Assembly (NCBI GenBank): GCA_035048815.1
Contig: JAUCBN010000025.1
Coordinates: 15,772,501-15,836,500, forward strand
DNA from: Abelmoschus esculentus
Taxonomy: Eukaryota; Streptophyta; Magnoliopsida; Malvales; Malvaceae
Direction: 5' to 3'
Length of the DNA: 64,000 nucleotides
Positions 12,106-23,271 of this stretch are shown in pieces. The first letter of the stretch is position 1. Each line of letters opens with the position of its first letter. A program made the translations under genes and the position numbers. The notes beneath the pieces are model-generated. The model had not been told where the DNA came from and ran no database searches. It worked only from the letters and a program-made list of their open reading frames with translations.

Positions 12106-14426
12106 CTAACACCTGAGAAGAGCTAACTCGTTTGAAGATTCAGCGTACTCCATTTTCCAGCTTGACCTTCCGAGGGTGAACTCTAGGTTAAGGAACATGT
12201 CTGAAGGTGACAACGATCCGGAATCTAATCTTTCCTTCATTCTATCCGAGACATGAAACGCTGGCTCGTCCCCATCCACCGACGGCAAAACCAAAAGTTA
12301 ATCATACGATTGAAAGCAAATTGAGCTTTCAAGTTTTCAACATGCAAGGTTTTGTTTTTAGCGATACAATAATACCTTCGCACTATTTGTCTCAAAATTA
12401 AAGTCGGTTCCGTGGCTTGATAACCATGAACCGCTGCAAACAAGCAAGAAACACAAAAATTATGAGCTGTCATACCCCAGTAAAGATGAATACTGGAAAC
12501 AAGATCGTATTTGCAGTCCATTTCTAATTGTTTTATGGTTATTTATTCGAGATGAACATATTGGATCCAACCCCTTGGTACATACCTTTCCATAGCTGAT
12601 TATAAATATATCCATGATCCATGGCCCTTCTCTTAAGTCAACGAAATGAGGCAGCAAACAGCAAGGAATAATTAACTTATTACTAGGTTAATAGATAAAT
12701 AGAAAAGTGATGAAAATCTAAGCCTTATAAGAAATAGGAATTAATTCCAAGTCTAACGGATGGAAATGGAAGAGATTTATCTTTGGAATGGAACACGAAA
12801 TATCATAGCTAGCCTAAAAACCCTAGGTGATCTTCATCAAACTCTATGTACTTGTGACTAATAAAGTGGCCTCGTCTACCTCATAACCAGTGACGAACAC
12901 TTGGACCAGAGCTGTCCATGGCCTAGGATACGTGTATATGCGTGCATGTACGACGGCTTTGGATTAATGCATACGTTTAGATTAGGCTTATCGTATCTTT
13001 AACTTTACGAATAAGAGAAGATCATAATATTTAGCTTCTGATATACAGAAACTAATTAAAAAGAAGCATGGAGAGAGAGAGAGAGAGAGAGAGGAGATGC
13101 TGCAGGCATGCTTTGCGGTAGGAAGAATAAGAAGCGTTAGGATCAGCTTTTGCGGGAAACAGTGTTCCATCCAAATGAACAATCCCCATCCTTTGGTTCA
13201 AACTCATGTCTGTCTGCCCTTGACCCGAAACAACCACCAAATAATTCATATTTTAGATTTTAGCTACACTCCAATAAATCAAAACGGTTCTGGTTTAGTT
13301 GGGAAATATTATGGATCACATGATATAACTTTCTGTCATACTTGGTCACAAAGTTAGGTCTCAAACAAAGAGAAACTAAATATATAATAGAAGAGAAAGA
13401 AAAATGATGATAGTCCTTGTGGGAAAATCCAAATTACCTTGTCCTTTGCCGGTGATCTTCACTGTTCTATACATCTGCATGAACACAGAACACCCATAAA
13501 GAACATAAATGCGAAAAAAGGTCCACATTGCTAAGATTACTCTAGAGAATAGAGATGCCCTTTTGTCCTCACCCTTTGTTTCCCCAGTCCACAACCACTA
13601 CAGTTGAATCATATACAGAAATACTCCGGATAAGATGCAAAAACAACTATGGGAAACCATAAAAGTAACTATAAGAAGAATTATAATATGGAGTGTTAAA
13701 TAAGTTCAAAGAGATGAAGATTGCCCACAGTAATGAGTAACCCCACCTGCAAGTGACTCTTCACATGAGCTAGGGTTAGATCCTTGACATGCATCAACTC
13801 TAAGACTGATTTTGGTGTTGCTCCTGTGACAGTTATCAATACAAATATGTAAGTTTGATATGCTTTTCTCAATATAAAGATTTATACTTTCGGTATTTTG
13901 CACAGTTGCACTAACAGGAAAATTGGGGGGGGGGGGGGGGGGAGTAAATAATATTACTTTCATGGCCTCCAAGCAGCTGGACAGCGTGAACGAAATGGGC
14001 ATGGAGTGTTGTAGTACTCCATCTCATTCTAGGAGCTCTGACGCTTCTTTTCACAGCTCCATTCATCATTCTTCCATTTCTCTTGAAATCACGACCATAG
14101 ATTTGAGGCTGATAATGCTGCTGATGTTGATGGAGGTTTCTAGGTTGCTGTAATTGGCGAGAATCCAAATCTGCCATTTCAAACCCTAAGCTCAACGTTG
14201 GTTCTCCAAGGCCTGGATTGCCGTATCCATTTTCACGGCTCAAATCGCTTCCGCTACTTCCAGAATCAGTCGTCGAGCTCCTATCGCTATAGAATGTTGG
14301 TTTTCCTGATAAAACATCGTAACCCATTTCCTTAGTTTTACAATCTGAAACGGATGGAGGGCTAATCTGCAAGGATAGATCAGGCAAAGGTGCGGTTCTC
14401 ATGATGGTATTTGAACTTATGAACAT
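12106..14426 (-). CDS. KANADI-family GARP transcription factor (KAN4/KAN2-like)
   Basis: Exons found: 14426-13958, 13823-13747, 13474-13438, about 13218-13100, and a last exon of roughly 12270-12106. The N terminus carries PDLSLQISPPS and a Ser-rich stretch. The Myb-like GARP DNA-binding domain is split over exons 1-3: VRAPRMRW, FVHAVQLLGGHE, then RATPKSVLELM, LAHVKSHLQ, MYRTVK. The last exon gives the KANADI C terminus LNLEFTLGRSSWKMEYAESS. KANADIs act in the nucleus as abaxial-identity and ovule-integument regulators. Oddities: one extra residue (RWSTTTLHAHF, Ser codon 14016-14018) in the first helix, and His where family members have Asp or Asn after LELM. The start could be the Met at 14426 or 14402. 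The end of exon 4 lacks a clear GT donor, so the 3' structure is uncertain. Confidence 0.8.
13071..13094. repeat. GA microsatellite in a KANADI intron or exon edge
   Basis: An uninterrupted GA run of about 12 units, beside the uncertain 3' end of KANADI exon 4. Confidence 0.9.
13925..13942. repeat. Run of 18 G in KANADI intron 1
   Basis: Eighteen consecutive G on the plus strand (C on the sense strand), only about 15 bp inside intron 1 from the exon 1 donor at 13957/13956. The length is probably polymorphic or affected by sequencing. Confidence 0.95.
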
Positions 14427-15624
14427 AATGAAAAAGGTGAAGATGTTAATCAAAAAGCCCCTGGAGGCAGGAGGATGTGCTAACAGAGACAATATATTAA
14501 AATAGGGAGAATGAACGAAGAGAAGCGTAAGCAAAACACTGCCAAAACATGAAAAAGGAAAAGAAAATTGACAAGAAAAGTAGGTTTAAGACTTGGAAGT
14601 TAAACAAACGAAGAGAGCCGAAAAGGAAGGCAAGGGAAGTGGTGTGATTATACCATGAGTGCCACATGATTATGTTGCATGGTGTGTAAAACTTGAAAGA
14701 GGGAGCGCGTGAAGAGCAGTATAGGCTTTTTAGTAGGATCCGTCTAGGTTTGATAGAAAAGGAAAAAAAATTTGCAGAGACTACAACCATTAACCAGTCA
14801 GGTTAAACAAAAAAGAGAAAGAATTGCAGGTGAAAAGAAAGTAAAGAATCAGAATGGTTTTGGGATGCTGGTTCGAAGGAAAAGTTGGTAAAAGGGGCAA
14901 CTTATGTATTTAAAGATGCAGAGAAGGATCAGAGACCTTTCCTTCCTTGCACAGGGAAAGAGAAAGAGGAAGAGAGTGAAGGAAGAAGGGGGTCATATTC
15001 CCCTTTAATATTTTATAACGGGGGAATGAAAAAGAAGTACCAGCCTGCAATTAGCCGAGGGTATATTCCGGAGTAAAGATCGAATATTGAAAAGATATTA
15101 TTTAAATTAAAAAAGATTTTAAATATAATAATATTAAAAAATTTAAGAGGGGTAAGAGCCCTTCCTACCATCAACATGGTACCTTCTCTGAATATATTGA
15201 ATTCGAAAAAGAAAAAGAAAATACTATTCAAGCTTAAAGCATCACAAATTCGCAATACCATCCCGTTATTTTCTACTTAAAAGGGTTCATTTTCATTTTA
15301 TAATATTAAAGAAATGACTTAAACTCATAGGAGTATCCGACAAAACTGTATTGAACTTCATATATAATGGAAATTTGAGTCTATATCAGATAGTAATTTG
15401 TATTTTTCCTCCAAGTGATTTATAATATCCTAACTTTTCCTAAAATTAGGATATTTCTGGTTTTCATTTTCATGCACCAGGATTAACTGGCAGGGCCAAT
15501 ATATTATCCTTTTGCTCAAAATATGCAGCTGCTTTAATTTATTACTAGCTCTTTTTGACATGAAGGAGAGGGATATATATTCCACTATCAAAGGCTAAAA
15601 ATTCTCTCCCTTTTTATCATGCTC

Positions 15625-15835
15625 CCTTCTAGTTCTATACCTTTTTATTAAAATTTTTTAAAAAATTAAATTTTAAACCCTAACCCTTATTTTCTATATC
15701 GTAAACCTTAAAAAATATATCCTACTCTTAATTCTCTAAACCTTAACCACAATATCTAACCTTAAACCCTCTAATTTAAAACGAAGATATGAAAGGCGAT
15801 GACCGATATGGGAAAGAGGTAGATTTCCACCCCTA
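15625..15835. repeat. MITE-like copy with AAACCCTAA-type core
   Basis: Contains TTTTAAACCCTAACCCTT, a CATATC/TATATCC block and ACCTTAAACCCT, matching on the other strand the elements at 16550-16775 and 61490-61680. No coding capacity. Ends are approximate. Confidence 0.5.
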
Positions 15836-15890
15836 TCAAATGTTTACATTTTTTTCTTCCCCTATCAAATGTTTACATTTTTTTCTTCCT
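15831..15890 (+). repeat. Tandem duplication of a 29 bp unit
   Basis: CCCCTATCAAATGTTTAC followed by a T-rich tail is present twice in direct succession. Confidence 0.9.
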
Positions 15891-16549
15891 CTCTTCTAAA
15901 GCTTACTGCCTAGACATATGAGGTTATGCTTTTAGCTGTTTTTGTGTTGTAGATAATCAAGCACAAGTTTATTTCCATGCCATATATACCAAAACATACT
16001 TACCCTTTCTTCCATGCTTATCAAAAACCAGATTTGCATGAGGTTTCATGCTTAAAAATAGTAAACCAAGAAATAGTGAGTGCAAAGCAACAAATAGATT
16101 GAAGTTAATAGTATGGTTTTAGGTTTAACCCAGCTCTTAGTTGTAAACTGACCATATTTGCCAACTTTGGTTGAATTAATGGCCTTTTAATAGGTATTGG
16201 AAAAACTTGCAACTCTTGTGGGTGGTGGTGTTAGGGTCCCGGTGGCCACGCAGCGAAAACGCGAAACTGCAGATGAGCAAGGATCGAGCTGTACACGTGC
16301 GAAGAAGTTGGCAATGGAGAGATATTTGAAGTGTGGGGGAATATGAGTAATATGAAGCAAGGCTAGCTTGGCCTAATTAAAGAGAGGGAATAGCGGTGTC
16401 AGATTGGTTGGGGTGTCCGGCGACACCGGGGTCGCAGACCCACATGCAAGCTCTACGCTTGGCCCCCTCACTAGTCACTATAGATAAAAAAAAATGGAGT
16501 AGTGATTAAATGTTTTCACAGTACTATATTGGGTAAAATTGACGGGAAA

Positions 16550-16775
16550 AATCATTTATCTTTTAATCGTATTTTTATTGTTGTTTTTATTTTAAATTAA
16601 TGAATTTAGAGTTTAGGATTTAAGGTTAGAGTTGTAGTTAGGGTGTATGATGTATTTTTAAGGTGTAAGTTTTAGGGTTTAAAACATAAAAAAATTAAAG
16701 TTAGAGTTTATAATTTAATTTTTAAATATATTTTAATAAAAAACATATATAAAGACACGATTAAAAAACAGAAGA
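16550..16775. repeat. MITE-like element with degenerate TTTAGGG words
   Basis: The left part (ATTTATCTTTTAATCGT) is mirrored by the right part (ACGATTAAAAAACAGAAG). The core has AGAGTTTAGGATTTAAGG and TTTTAGGGTTTAAAA, and shares GTATGATGTATTTTTA with the reverse complement of the copy near 61540. Confidence 0.6.
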
Positions 16776-18476
16776 TTTTTTCTCGATCGATTACGATAGA
16801 CATTGTAGTATAGAATAGGTGCACCAATGAGTGAGAATTTTAATTCCTATCCCACTAATTTTTAATAACCTGTCTTCTTGGGACTATCTGTTCTTATAAA
16901 ACTTGGAACTTCTTACCATGCTAGAAGTATATATACTTTGATGGCAAGGTAGAGAGCGCGTGGGAAAACGTGAGAGGAAAAAACAAGTAGAAACTATCAG
17001 ACGATGACCAAATTCAACGGGTAGTATTTGTCAATAGTAAATTCCTTAATGCACAAGATTCCCTCGCCTGATCCAAATATTCCTGTCTTAACATTAAAAA
17101 TTAGTTGTCCATTCCACCCGCGCGTGGGATCCGTCTATCCTTTTTATTTTTAATAAACATTGACAATTTTTCATACATAAGGTATTCTTTTTATTTTTTT
17201 ATATTTTTATTATTTATTAACAAAAAAATATTGATACATTGGCACCGATTTCTTTTACAAGTATATCTATTTAAGTTTAAAAATATAAAATTTTAATTTC
17301 AACTTTAAATTCCTCCTATAAATCTTAAATAATATTCTCTAAACCCTAAATTTTAAATTATAAAAATCTAAATCTTCAAAATTTAAATATTAAACTAAAT
17401 ATTTAACCGTTAAAATAAGCCTAATGTGAAAAATAAAATTTATACTAACAATGCATTAAATAAAATTTCATAAATAAATAGTAGAATAATAATTATGTAA
17501 CACTAATAAAAAAATATCATATTCCTCAGGTTCAACATGTTTCTTATCACGTGAGTGTAACCTTGTCTTGTCTAGGTTTGAAGGTCTTGTTCTGTTCTTC
17601 AAATCCCCATTTTATTATCTGAACTGTCCCATTTAATATATTCTGAGATTGTGGAACTCCATGGCCATGTTTTTATTTAATCCCATTTGTTTAACAGGTT
17701 GATCAAACAGTAACAACAAGATAACCAGATAGGAAAATATCAAAAAGTAGATATGTTTAACTTCGATCTGTGTTGAAAATAGCAAAAAATAAATTTCTTT
17801 TCTTCTTTTAAGAACAGATGTACTTGCAATAAGATAAAAATGAGCTAAGATTAGTTTTAAAAAATGTTAAAAGATATTGATTAAAATGTTGGTGAATTAT
17901 AAGTTGCAGTAATTAGGTATATTGAAAAATTATACAATTATCATGTAGTTGATTTTTGAGAAATTATTACATGAATTATGTTTGTGCAGATCGGACTATG
18001 AAACTCTTGGTACTTCAGTTAAAGCTGCCTTGTTTATCTAGGACAAGGAACAGCTTTGGTAAAGGTGAAAGGTAATATATTTTAAATATATTTGATAAGA
18101 ATTATTTTCCGAAGGTGGTAGGCTTTGAATTATTCACAGCTTTGGTGATGGCTTTCATTAGTTGGCAATTGTTTTCTGCATGCCAAAGACCATCTACGTG
18201 AGTGACAAAGTTTATGCCTTCTAGACCGTCCGATGTTTGAAACAATCCTCAGTGTCCATCAGTTCCTCTTCGCAAATATCGATCGTGCTCAGTTTTTACA
18301 TCAGGCTGCGTCGTTGTCGTCTTTGAATATCGACCAATTTGCACTTTGAAAGTTTGATCAGAGTTGGAAGTTGGAACTATATATCATCTTTCATTGGATT
18401 TTTGCCAAAGGCAAAAACACCTTAGCCTAGAGAATTTATTATATGAACTCGTTTCACCATTTAGGATATGGTCCCC

Positions 18477-21195
18477 AACCAATTAAATTAAGACACGTCA
18501 TATATTTTTTTCATATCATATTTACACATAAGCATTGTCTAAATTATCCAATTTAATGTCTTTGATTTAAAAAAGGAAAAAAATATTACCAAAGATTTCT
18601 TGTGCCATCTTTCTCTTTGTTCTTTAAAATTTTTTCGCAATTATTTTTTATAGATTTAGGGTTTAGAGTTTAGGGTTAGTGTTTATGTTTAGGGTTTAGG
18701 GTTAGAGGTTAAGGTTCATATTTAGTGTTTAGGTTTAGGGTTTAGGGTTAGGGTTTATGTTTAAAGTTTAGGGTTAGAGGTTAGAGTTTATATTTAGTGT
18801 TTAGGTTTAGGGTTTTGGGTTTATGTTAGGGTTAAGGGTTTAGGGTTAAGGTTAGGGTTTAGGGTTTAGGGTTTATGTTTAGGGTTTTGGGTTAGAGGTT
18901 AGGGTTTATATTTAGTGTTTAAGTTTATGGTTTAGGGTTTAGGGTTAATGTTAGGATTTAGGGTTTAGAGTTTAGGGTTAGAGGTTAGGGTTTATTTTTA
19001 GTGTTAGGTTTAGGGTTTAGGGTTAAGGTTAGGGTTTAGGTTATGCTTTATGGTTTAGGGTTTAGAGTTTAGGGTTAGGGTTAAGGTTTATGTTTCGGGT
19101 TTAGGTTTAGTGTTTAGAGTTTAGGGCTTAGGGTTAGAGGTTAGGGGTTATATTTAGTGTTTAGGTTTAGGGCTAAGGTTAGGGTTAAGGGTTTATGGAT
19201 AAGGTTAGGGTTAATGGTTTAGAGTTTATGTTTAGAGTTTAAGGTTAGAGGTTAGGGTTTATATTTAATGTTCAGGTTTAGGGTTTATGGTTTAGGTTAG
19301 GGTCAAGGGTTTATGGTTTAGGTTAGGGTTTATAGTTTAGGGTTAGGGTTTATGTTTAGGGTTAGAGGTTAGGGTTTATATGTAGTGTTTATGTTTAGGG
19401 TTTAAGGTTTAGGTTAGGGTTTAGGGTTTAAGGTTTACAGTTTAGGGTTAGAGGTTAGGGTTTATATTTAATGTTTAGGGTTTAGGGTTTTTGTTAGGGT
19501 TTAGGTTAGGGTTATGATTTAGGGTTTATGTTTAGGGTTTAGGGTTAGGGGTTAGGGTTTATATTTAGTGTTTAGATTTAGGGTTTAGGGTTAAGGTTAG
19601 GTTTATGTTAGGGTTTAGGGTTTAGGGTTTATGTTTAGGGTTTAGGGTTTTGTGTTTAAGGTTAGAGGTTAGGGTTTATATTTAGTGTTTAGGTTTAAGG
19701 TTTAGGGTTTATGGTTAAGGTTAGGGTTTATGTTAGAGTTAAGGGTTTATGGTTAAGGTTAGGGTTTAGAGTTTAGGGTTAGGGTTTATGTTTAGGGTTC
19801 AGTGTTTTAAGTTTAAGGTTAGAGGTTAGGGTTTATGGTTTAGTGTTTACATTTAGGGTTTAGTGTATGGTTTAGGGTTTAGGGTTAAGGTTAGGGTTTA
19901 GGGTTTAGAGGTTAGGGTTAGAGGTTAGGGTTTATATTTAGTGTTTAGGTTTATGATTTAGGGTTTTAGGGTTTAGGTTAGGGTTTAGGGTTTATAGTTA
20001 TAGTTAGGGTTTAGGTTAGGGTTAGGGTTTAGGGTTTAGAGTTTGGGGTTAGGGTTGATGCTTCGGGTTTAGGGTTTAAGGTTAGAGGTTAGGGTTTATA
20101 TTTAGTGTGTAGGTTTAGGGTTTAGGGTTAAGGTTAGGTTTATGTTAGGGTTATGGGTTTAGGGTTAAGGTTAGGGTTATGGGTTTAGAGTTTAAGGCTT
20201 ATAGTTTATGTTTAGAGTTTAGGGTTAGAGATTAGGGTTTGTATTTAGTGTAGGTTTAGTGTTAAGGTTAGGGTTAAGGTTACTGTTTAGAGTTTAGGGT
20301 TAGGGTTTATGTTTAGGGTTTAGGGTTTTGAGTTTAAGGTTAGAGGTTATGGTTTAGGGTTTAGGGTTAGGTTAGGGTTAAGGTTAAGGTTAGTGTTTAG
20401 GTTTTAGGGTTTAGGGTTTATATTTGGTGTTTAGGTTTAGGGTTTATGGTTTTAGTTAGGGTTTAGGTTATGGTTTAGGGTTATGGTTATAGTTTAGGGT
20501 TTAGGGTTTAGAGTTTAGGGTTTAGTATTTAGGGTTTAGGGTTTAGGGTTAGAGGTTATGGTTTATATTAATGTTTAGGTTTAGGGTTTAGGGTTAAGGT
20601 TAGAGCTTTAGTTAGGGTTTAGGGTTAAGTTTAGTGTTTAGGGTTTAGAGTTTATATTTAGAGTTTAGGGCTAGAGGTTAAGGTTTGTATTTAGTGTTTA
20701 GGTCTAGGGTTTAGGGTTAAGGTTAGGGTTTAGGTTAGGGTTAAGGTCAGGGTTTAGAGTTTAGGGTTAGGGTTTAGAGTTTAGGGTTTAGGGTTATGAG
20801 TTTGAGGTTAGAGGTTATGGTTTGTAGTTAATGTTTATGTTTAGGGTTAAGGATTTAGGGTTTAGGGTTTATATTTAATGTTTAGGTTTAGGGTTTAAGG
20901 TTTTGGTTAGTGTTTAGTTTAGGGTTTATGATTATGGTTAAAGTTTAGGTTATAGTTTAAGGTTTAGGGTTATAGTTTAGGGTTCAAGTTTATGTGTTAT
21001 GTTTTAGGGTTTAAGGTTTAGGGTTATGGTTAGGGGTTATAGTTTAGAAAAAAATAATTAAAATAATTGAACAATAAAGAGAAAGACAATTTTTTTCCTT
21101 TGTAAATCAAAGGTATTAATGTTGATGATTTGGATGATGCTTGTGTGTGAATATAGTATGAAAAAAATATATGATGTGTCTTAATTTAATTGGTT
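18477..21195. mobile_element. Inverted-repeat-bounded element filled with telomere-like repeats
   Basis: The left arm (18477 to about 18655) and right arm (about 21048-21195) are inverted copies. The left begins AACCAATTAAATTAAGACAC, and the right ends with the reverse complement of that block, differing only further in. Other shared blocks are TCATATATTTTTTTCATA, CTTTGATTT and TTTCTCTTT. Between the arms lie about 2.4 kb of degenerate TTTAGGG repeats. A 15 bp direct repeat, AAAAACACCTTAGCC, lies outside the arms at 18413-18427 and 21215-21229. No protein is encoded. I know no family with this design. It may be a giant foldback (MITE-like) element whose core expanded. Confidence 0.6.
18655..21045 (+). 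repeat. Degenerate TTTAGGG (plant-telomere-like) array with higher-order units
   Basis: Almost every word is a variant of TTTAGGG (TTTAGGG, TTAGGG, TTTATGG, TTAAGG, TTAGAGG). The string GAGGTTAGGG then TTTATATTTAGTGTTTAGG recurs about 18-20 times at irregular gaps (roughly 70-180 bp), so the array has a larger unit on top of the 6-7 bp word. The G-rich strand is always the plus strand. It is interstitial: unique genes lie on both sides, so it is not a chromosome end. Confidence 0.92.
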
Positions 21196-21227
21196 GCGAT
21201 TATATATGATATGGAAAAACACCTTAG

Positions 21228-21244
21228 CCCCCCCCCCCCCCCCC
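21228..21244. repeat. Run of 17 C upstream of the LRR-extensin
   Basis: Homopolymer directly after the second copy of the 15 bp AAAAACACCTTAGCC repeat. Confidence 0.95.
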
Positions 21245-21411
21245 TTCGATTCAATGGGTTAAATTTAACCCAAATTACCGGTTACGATATCTTTGGAATG
21301 TTAGTTAAGTTAGAACATGAAAATAAGTAAATTTGTGGTGACCGGGAAAAACTAACAGAGGTTTGTGTGGAGCCTCTCAAATGGCGTTTCCCACGTCTGC
21401 TTGTTTCTCCC

Positions 21412-21418
21412 TATATAA
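21412..21418 (+). promoter_or_regulatory. TATA box of the LRR-extensin
   Basis: TATATAA lies 69 bp before the Met at 21481 and 96 bp before the Met at 21508. It sits inside the longest open frame, so the first 38 codons of that frame are probably promoter and leader. This decides the choice of start. Confidence 0.6.
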
Positions 21419-21480
21419 GAAACATTTCCGTTCTTGATTTTCCAATGCAATTCCTCAGCAGCCTTGGGTCGCTCCAACGC

Positions 21481-23271
21481 ATGACTGGCCTTAAAGGACT
21501 ATCATCCATGGGGGAGACCTCAGGCTGCTTTCTAGTGCTTTTAGTCTCGATTCTATTACTCCCATATTCCTCTCATGCTCTCACCGAGTATGATGTTGCA
21601 TCCATCGTCCGCCGACAACTCGCAACTCTTCCAGAGAACGGTGATTTGACTGATGATTATGAATATACCGTGAAGCTTGATCTCACTTTTGAGAATCCTA
21701 GGCTGAGGAGAGCATACATTGCACTCCAAGCCTGGAAACAAGCCATATATTCCGACCCTTCAAAAATCACTCAGAATTGGGAAGGGCCGAATGTTTGCGA
21801 TTACAAAGGAGTGTTCTGTGCTCCGGCACTTGAAGATCCAAAGCAGAGGGTTGTCGCGGGCGTTGATCTTAACCATGCGGACCTTGCCGGGTATCTGCCT
21901 GTCGAATTGGGTCTATTAACCGATATTGCTCTGCTTCACTTGAACTCTAATAGATTTTGTGGGATAATTCCAAAGAGTTTCTCCAGGCTCGAGCTTCTCT
22001 ATGAACTGGATGTTAGTAATAACCGGTTGGTTGGTCCTTTCCCAGAAGTTGTCCTATCATTACCCTCGCTTAAGTACCTTGACATAAGGTACAACGATTT
22101 TGAAGGCGAATTGCCATCTGAGCTATTCAAAAAGGAACTTGACGCCCTGTTCTTGAACAACAATCGGTTTAGATCAAACATTCCAGAAACTTTGGGTTCT
22201 TCCCCTGCCTCTGTCATTGTGTTTGCCAACAACCAGTTTTCAGGGTGTATTCCCAGTAGCATTGTCAAGATGCAAAACACCTTGGACGAGATTCTCTTCC
22301 TCAACAACAACCTGTCTGGATGTTTGCCGCCTGAGATTGGAATGCTTCAAAATTTAACAATTTTTGACGTTGCCTCCAACTCTTTAAGTGGAAATTTAGC
22401 ATTTAAAGGGATTGGCAAAGCTGATACACTTAATGTTGCAAATAACAGGCTAACGGGTGTTATTCCGGACGAGATTTGTCGATCTCCGAGCTTGAGCAAC
22501 TTTACCTTTTCGTACAACTATTTCAGTGGAGAGGGTGAGTCGTGTAAGTCATCGAATGGGAGGAACATTGTGTTGGACGATACTAACAATTGCTTGCCTG
22601 ATAGGCCTCATCAGAAGTCCGCTAAACAATGTCAACCTGTAATAAGTCAACCGGTTGATTGCAGTCAGTCTAAATGCGGTGGGGGAGGAAGTTCTCCGCC
22701 TCAACCAATACCATCACCACAACCTCAACCACCTAAACCAAAATCATCTCCCTCACCACCGCCACCAGTGTATTCACCCCCACCACCTGTACAATCTCCA
22801 CCCCCACCACCAGTGCAATCTCCACCCCCACCACCGGTGCTATCTCCACCCCCACCACCAGTGCAATCTCCACCCCCACCACCAGTGCAATCTCCACCCC
22901 CACCGGTGCTATCTCCACCCCCACCACCCGTGCAATCTCCACCTCCACCACCGGTGCTATCTCCACCCCCACCGCCACTGGTGCTATCTTCACCACCACC
23001 ACCCGTACAATCTCCTCCGCCACCACTAGTGCAATCTCCACCTCCACCAGTGTCTTCACCACCACCACCACCAGTGCAATCTCCACCTCCACCACCGGTG
23101 CAATCTCCACCTCCACCAGTACAATCTCCACCGCCACCACCAGTCTTTTCACCACCTCCTCCGGTTGTCAAATCTGTACCTCCACCCCCGCCCGTGCAAG
23201 AACTCATTCTGCCACCAACTCTTGGCTTCGAATACTCATCCCCGCCTCCACCCCTCTTCCCAGGATACTAA
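21481..23271 (+). CDS. Leucine-rich repeat extensin-like (LRX) cell-wall protein
   Basis: Intronless, as usual for the family. From Met 21481 the protein has 596 residues: signal peptide (core CFLVLLVSILLLPYSSHA), an N-terminal domain with the VCDYKGVFC Cys motif, about ten plant-type LRRs (GxLPxELGxLxxLxxLxLxxN) to about 22600, a Cys-rich hinge (CQPVISQPVDCSQSKC), then about 190 residues of SPPPPPV(Q/L) extensin repeats ending in FPGY. LRX proteins sit in the cell wall, bind RALF peptides with the LRR part and anchor by the extensin part. The open frame reaches back to 21367, but a TATA box lies inside that extension; Met 21508 is an alternative start. Minus-strand Gly/Val-rich open frames across the extensin part are shadows of the repeat. 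Confidence 0.9.
   Translation: MTGLKGLSSMGETSGCFLVLLVSILLLPYSSHALTEYDVASIVRRQLATLPENGDLTDDYEYTVKLDLTFENPRLRRAYIALQAWKQAIYSDPSKITQNWEGPNVCDYKGVFCAPALEDPKQRVVAGVDLNHADLAGYLPVELGLLTDIALLHLNSNRFCGIIPKSFSRLELLYELDVSNNRLVGPFPEVVLSLPSLKYLDIRYNDFEGELPSELFKKELDALFLNNNRFRSNIPETLGSSPASVIVFANNQFSGCIPSSIVKMQNTLDEILFLNNNLSGCLPPEIGMLQNLTIFDVASNSLSGNLAFKGIGKADTLNVANNRLTGVIPDEICRSPSLSNFTFSYNYFSGEGESCKSSNGRNIVLDDTNNCLPDRPHQKSAKQCQPVISQPVDCSQSKCGGGGSSPPQPIPSPQPQPPKPKSSPSPPPPVYSPPPPVQSPPPPPVQSPPPPPVLSPPPPPVQSPPPPPVQSPPPPVLSPPPPPVQSPPPPPVLSPPPPPLVLSSPPPPVQSPPPPLVQSPPPPVSSPPPPPVQSPPPPPVQSPPPPVQSPPPPPVFSPPPPVVKSVPPPPPVQELILPPTLGFEYSSPPPPLFPGY

Larger units (their letters stand above)
14427..18412. other. Spacer between KANADI and the telomere-like element
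   Basis: The first few hundred bases are the probable leader and promoter of the minus-strand KANADI gene. The rest is AT-rich with small repeats listed separately. A GC-richer block at about 16220-16450 contains GGTGTCCGGCGACACC, a short palindrome, but no open frame or RNA gene I recognise. Confidence 0.5.

Noticed and set aside
14497..15261. Minus-strand open frames upstream of KANADI as additional exons
   Set aside because: No similarity to KANADI N termini; composition is Phe/Ser/Leu-rich like untranslated T-rich DNA.
18655..21045. True chromosome end (telomere)
   Set aside because: The words are degenerate, the array is bounded by non-telomeric inverted arms, and genes lie on both sides.
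22655..23207. Open frames of 124-160 residues on both strands over the extensin repeat
   Set aside because: They are low-complexity shadows (His/Pro- or Gly/Val-rich) of the SPPPPP repeat of the LRX gene.
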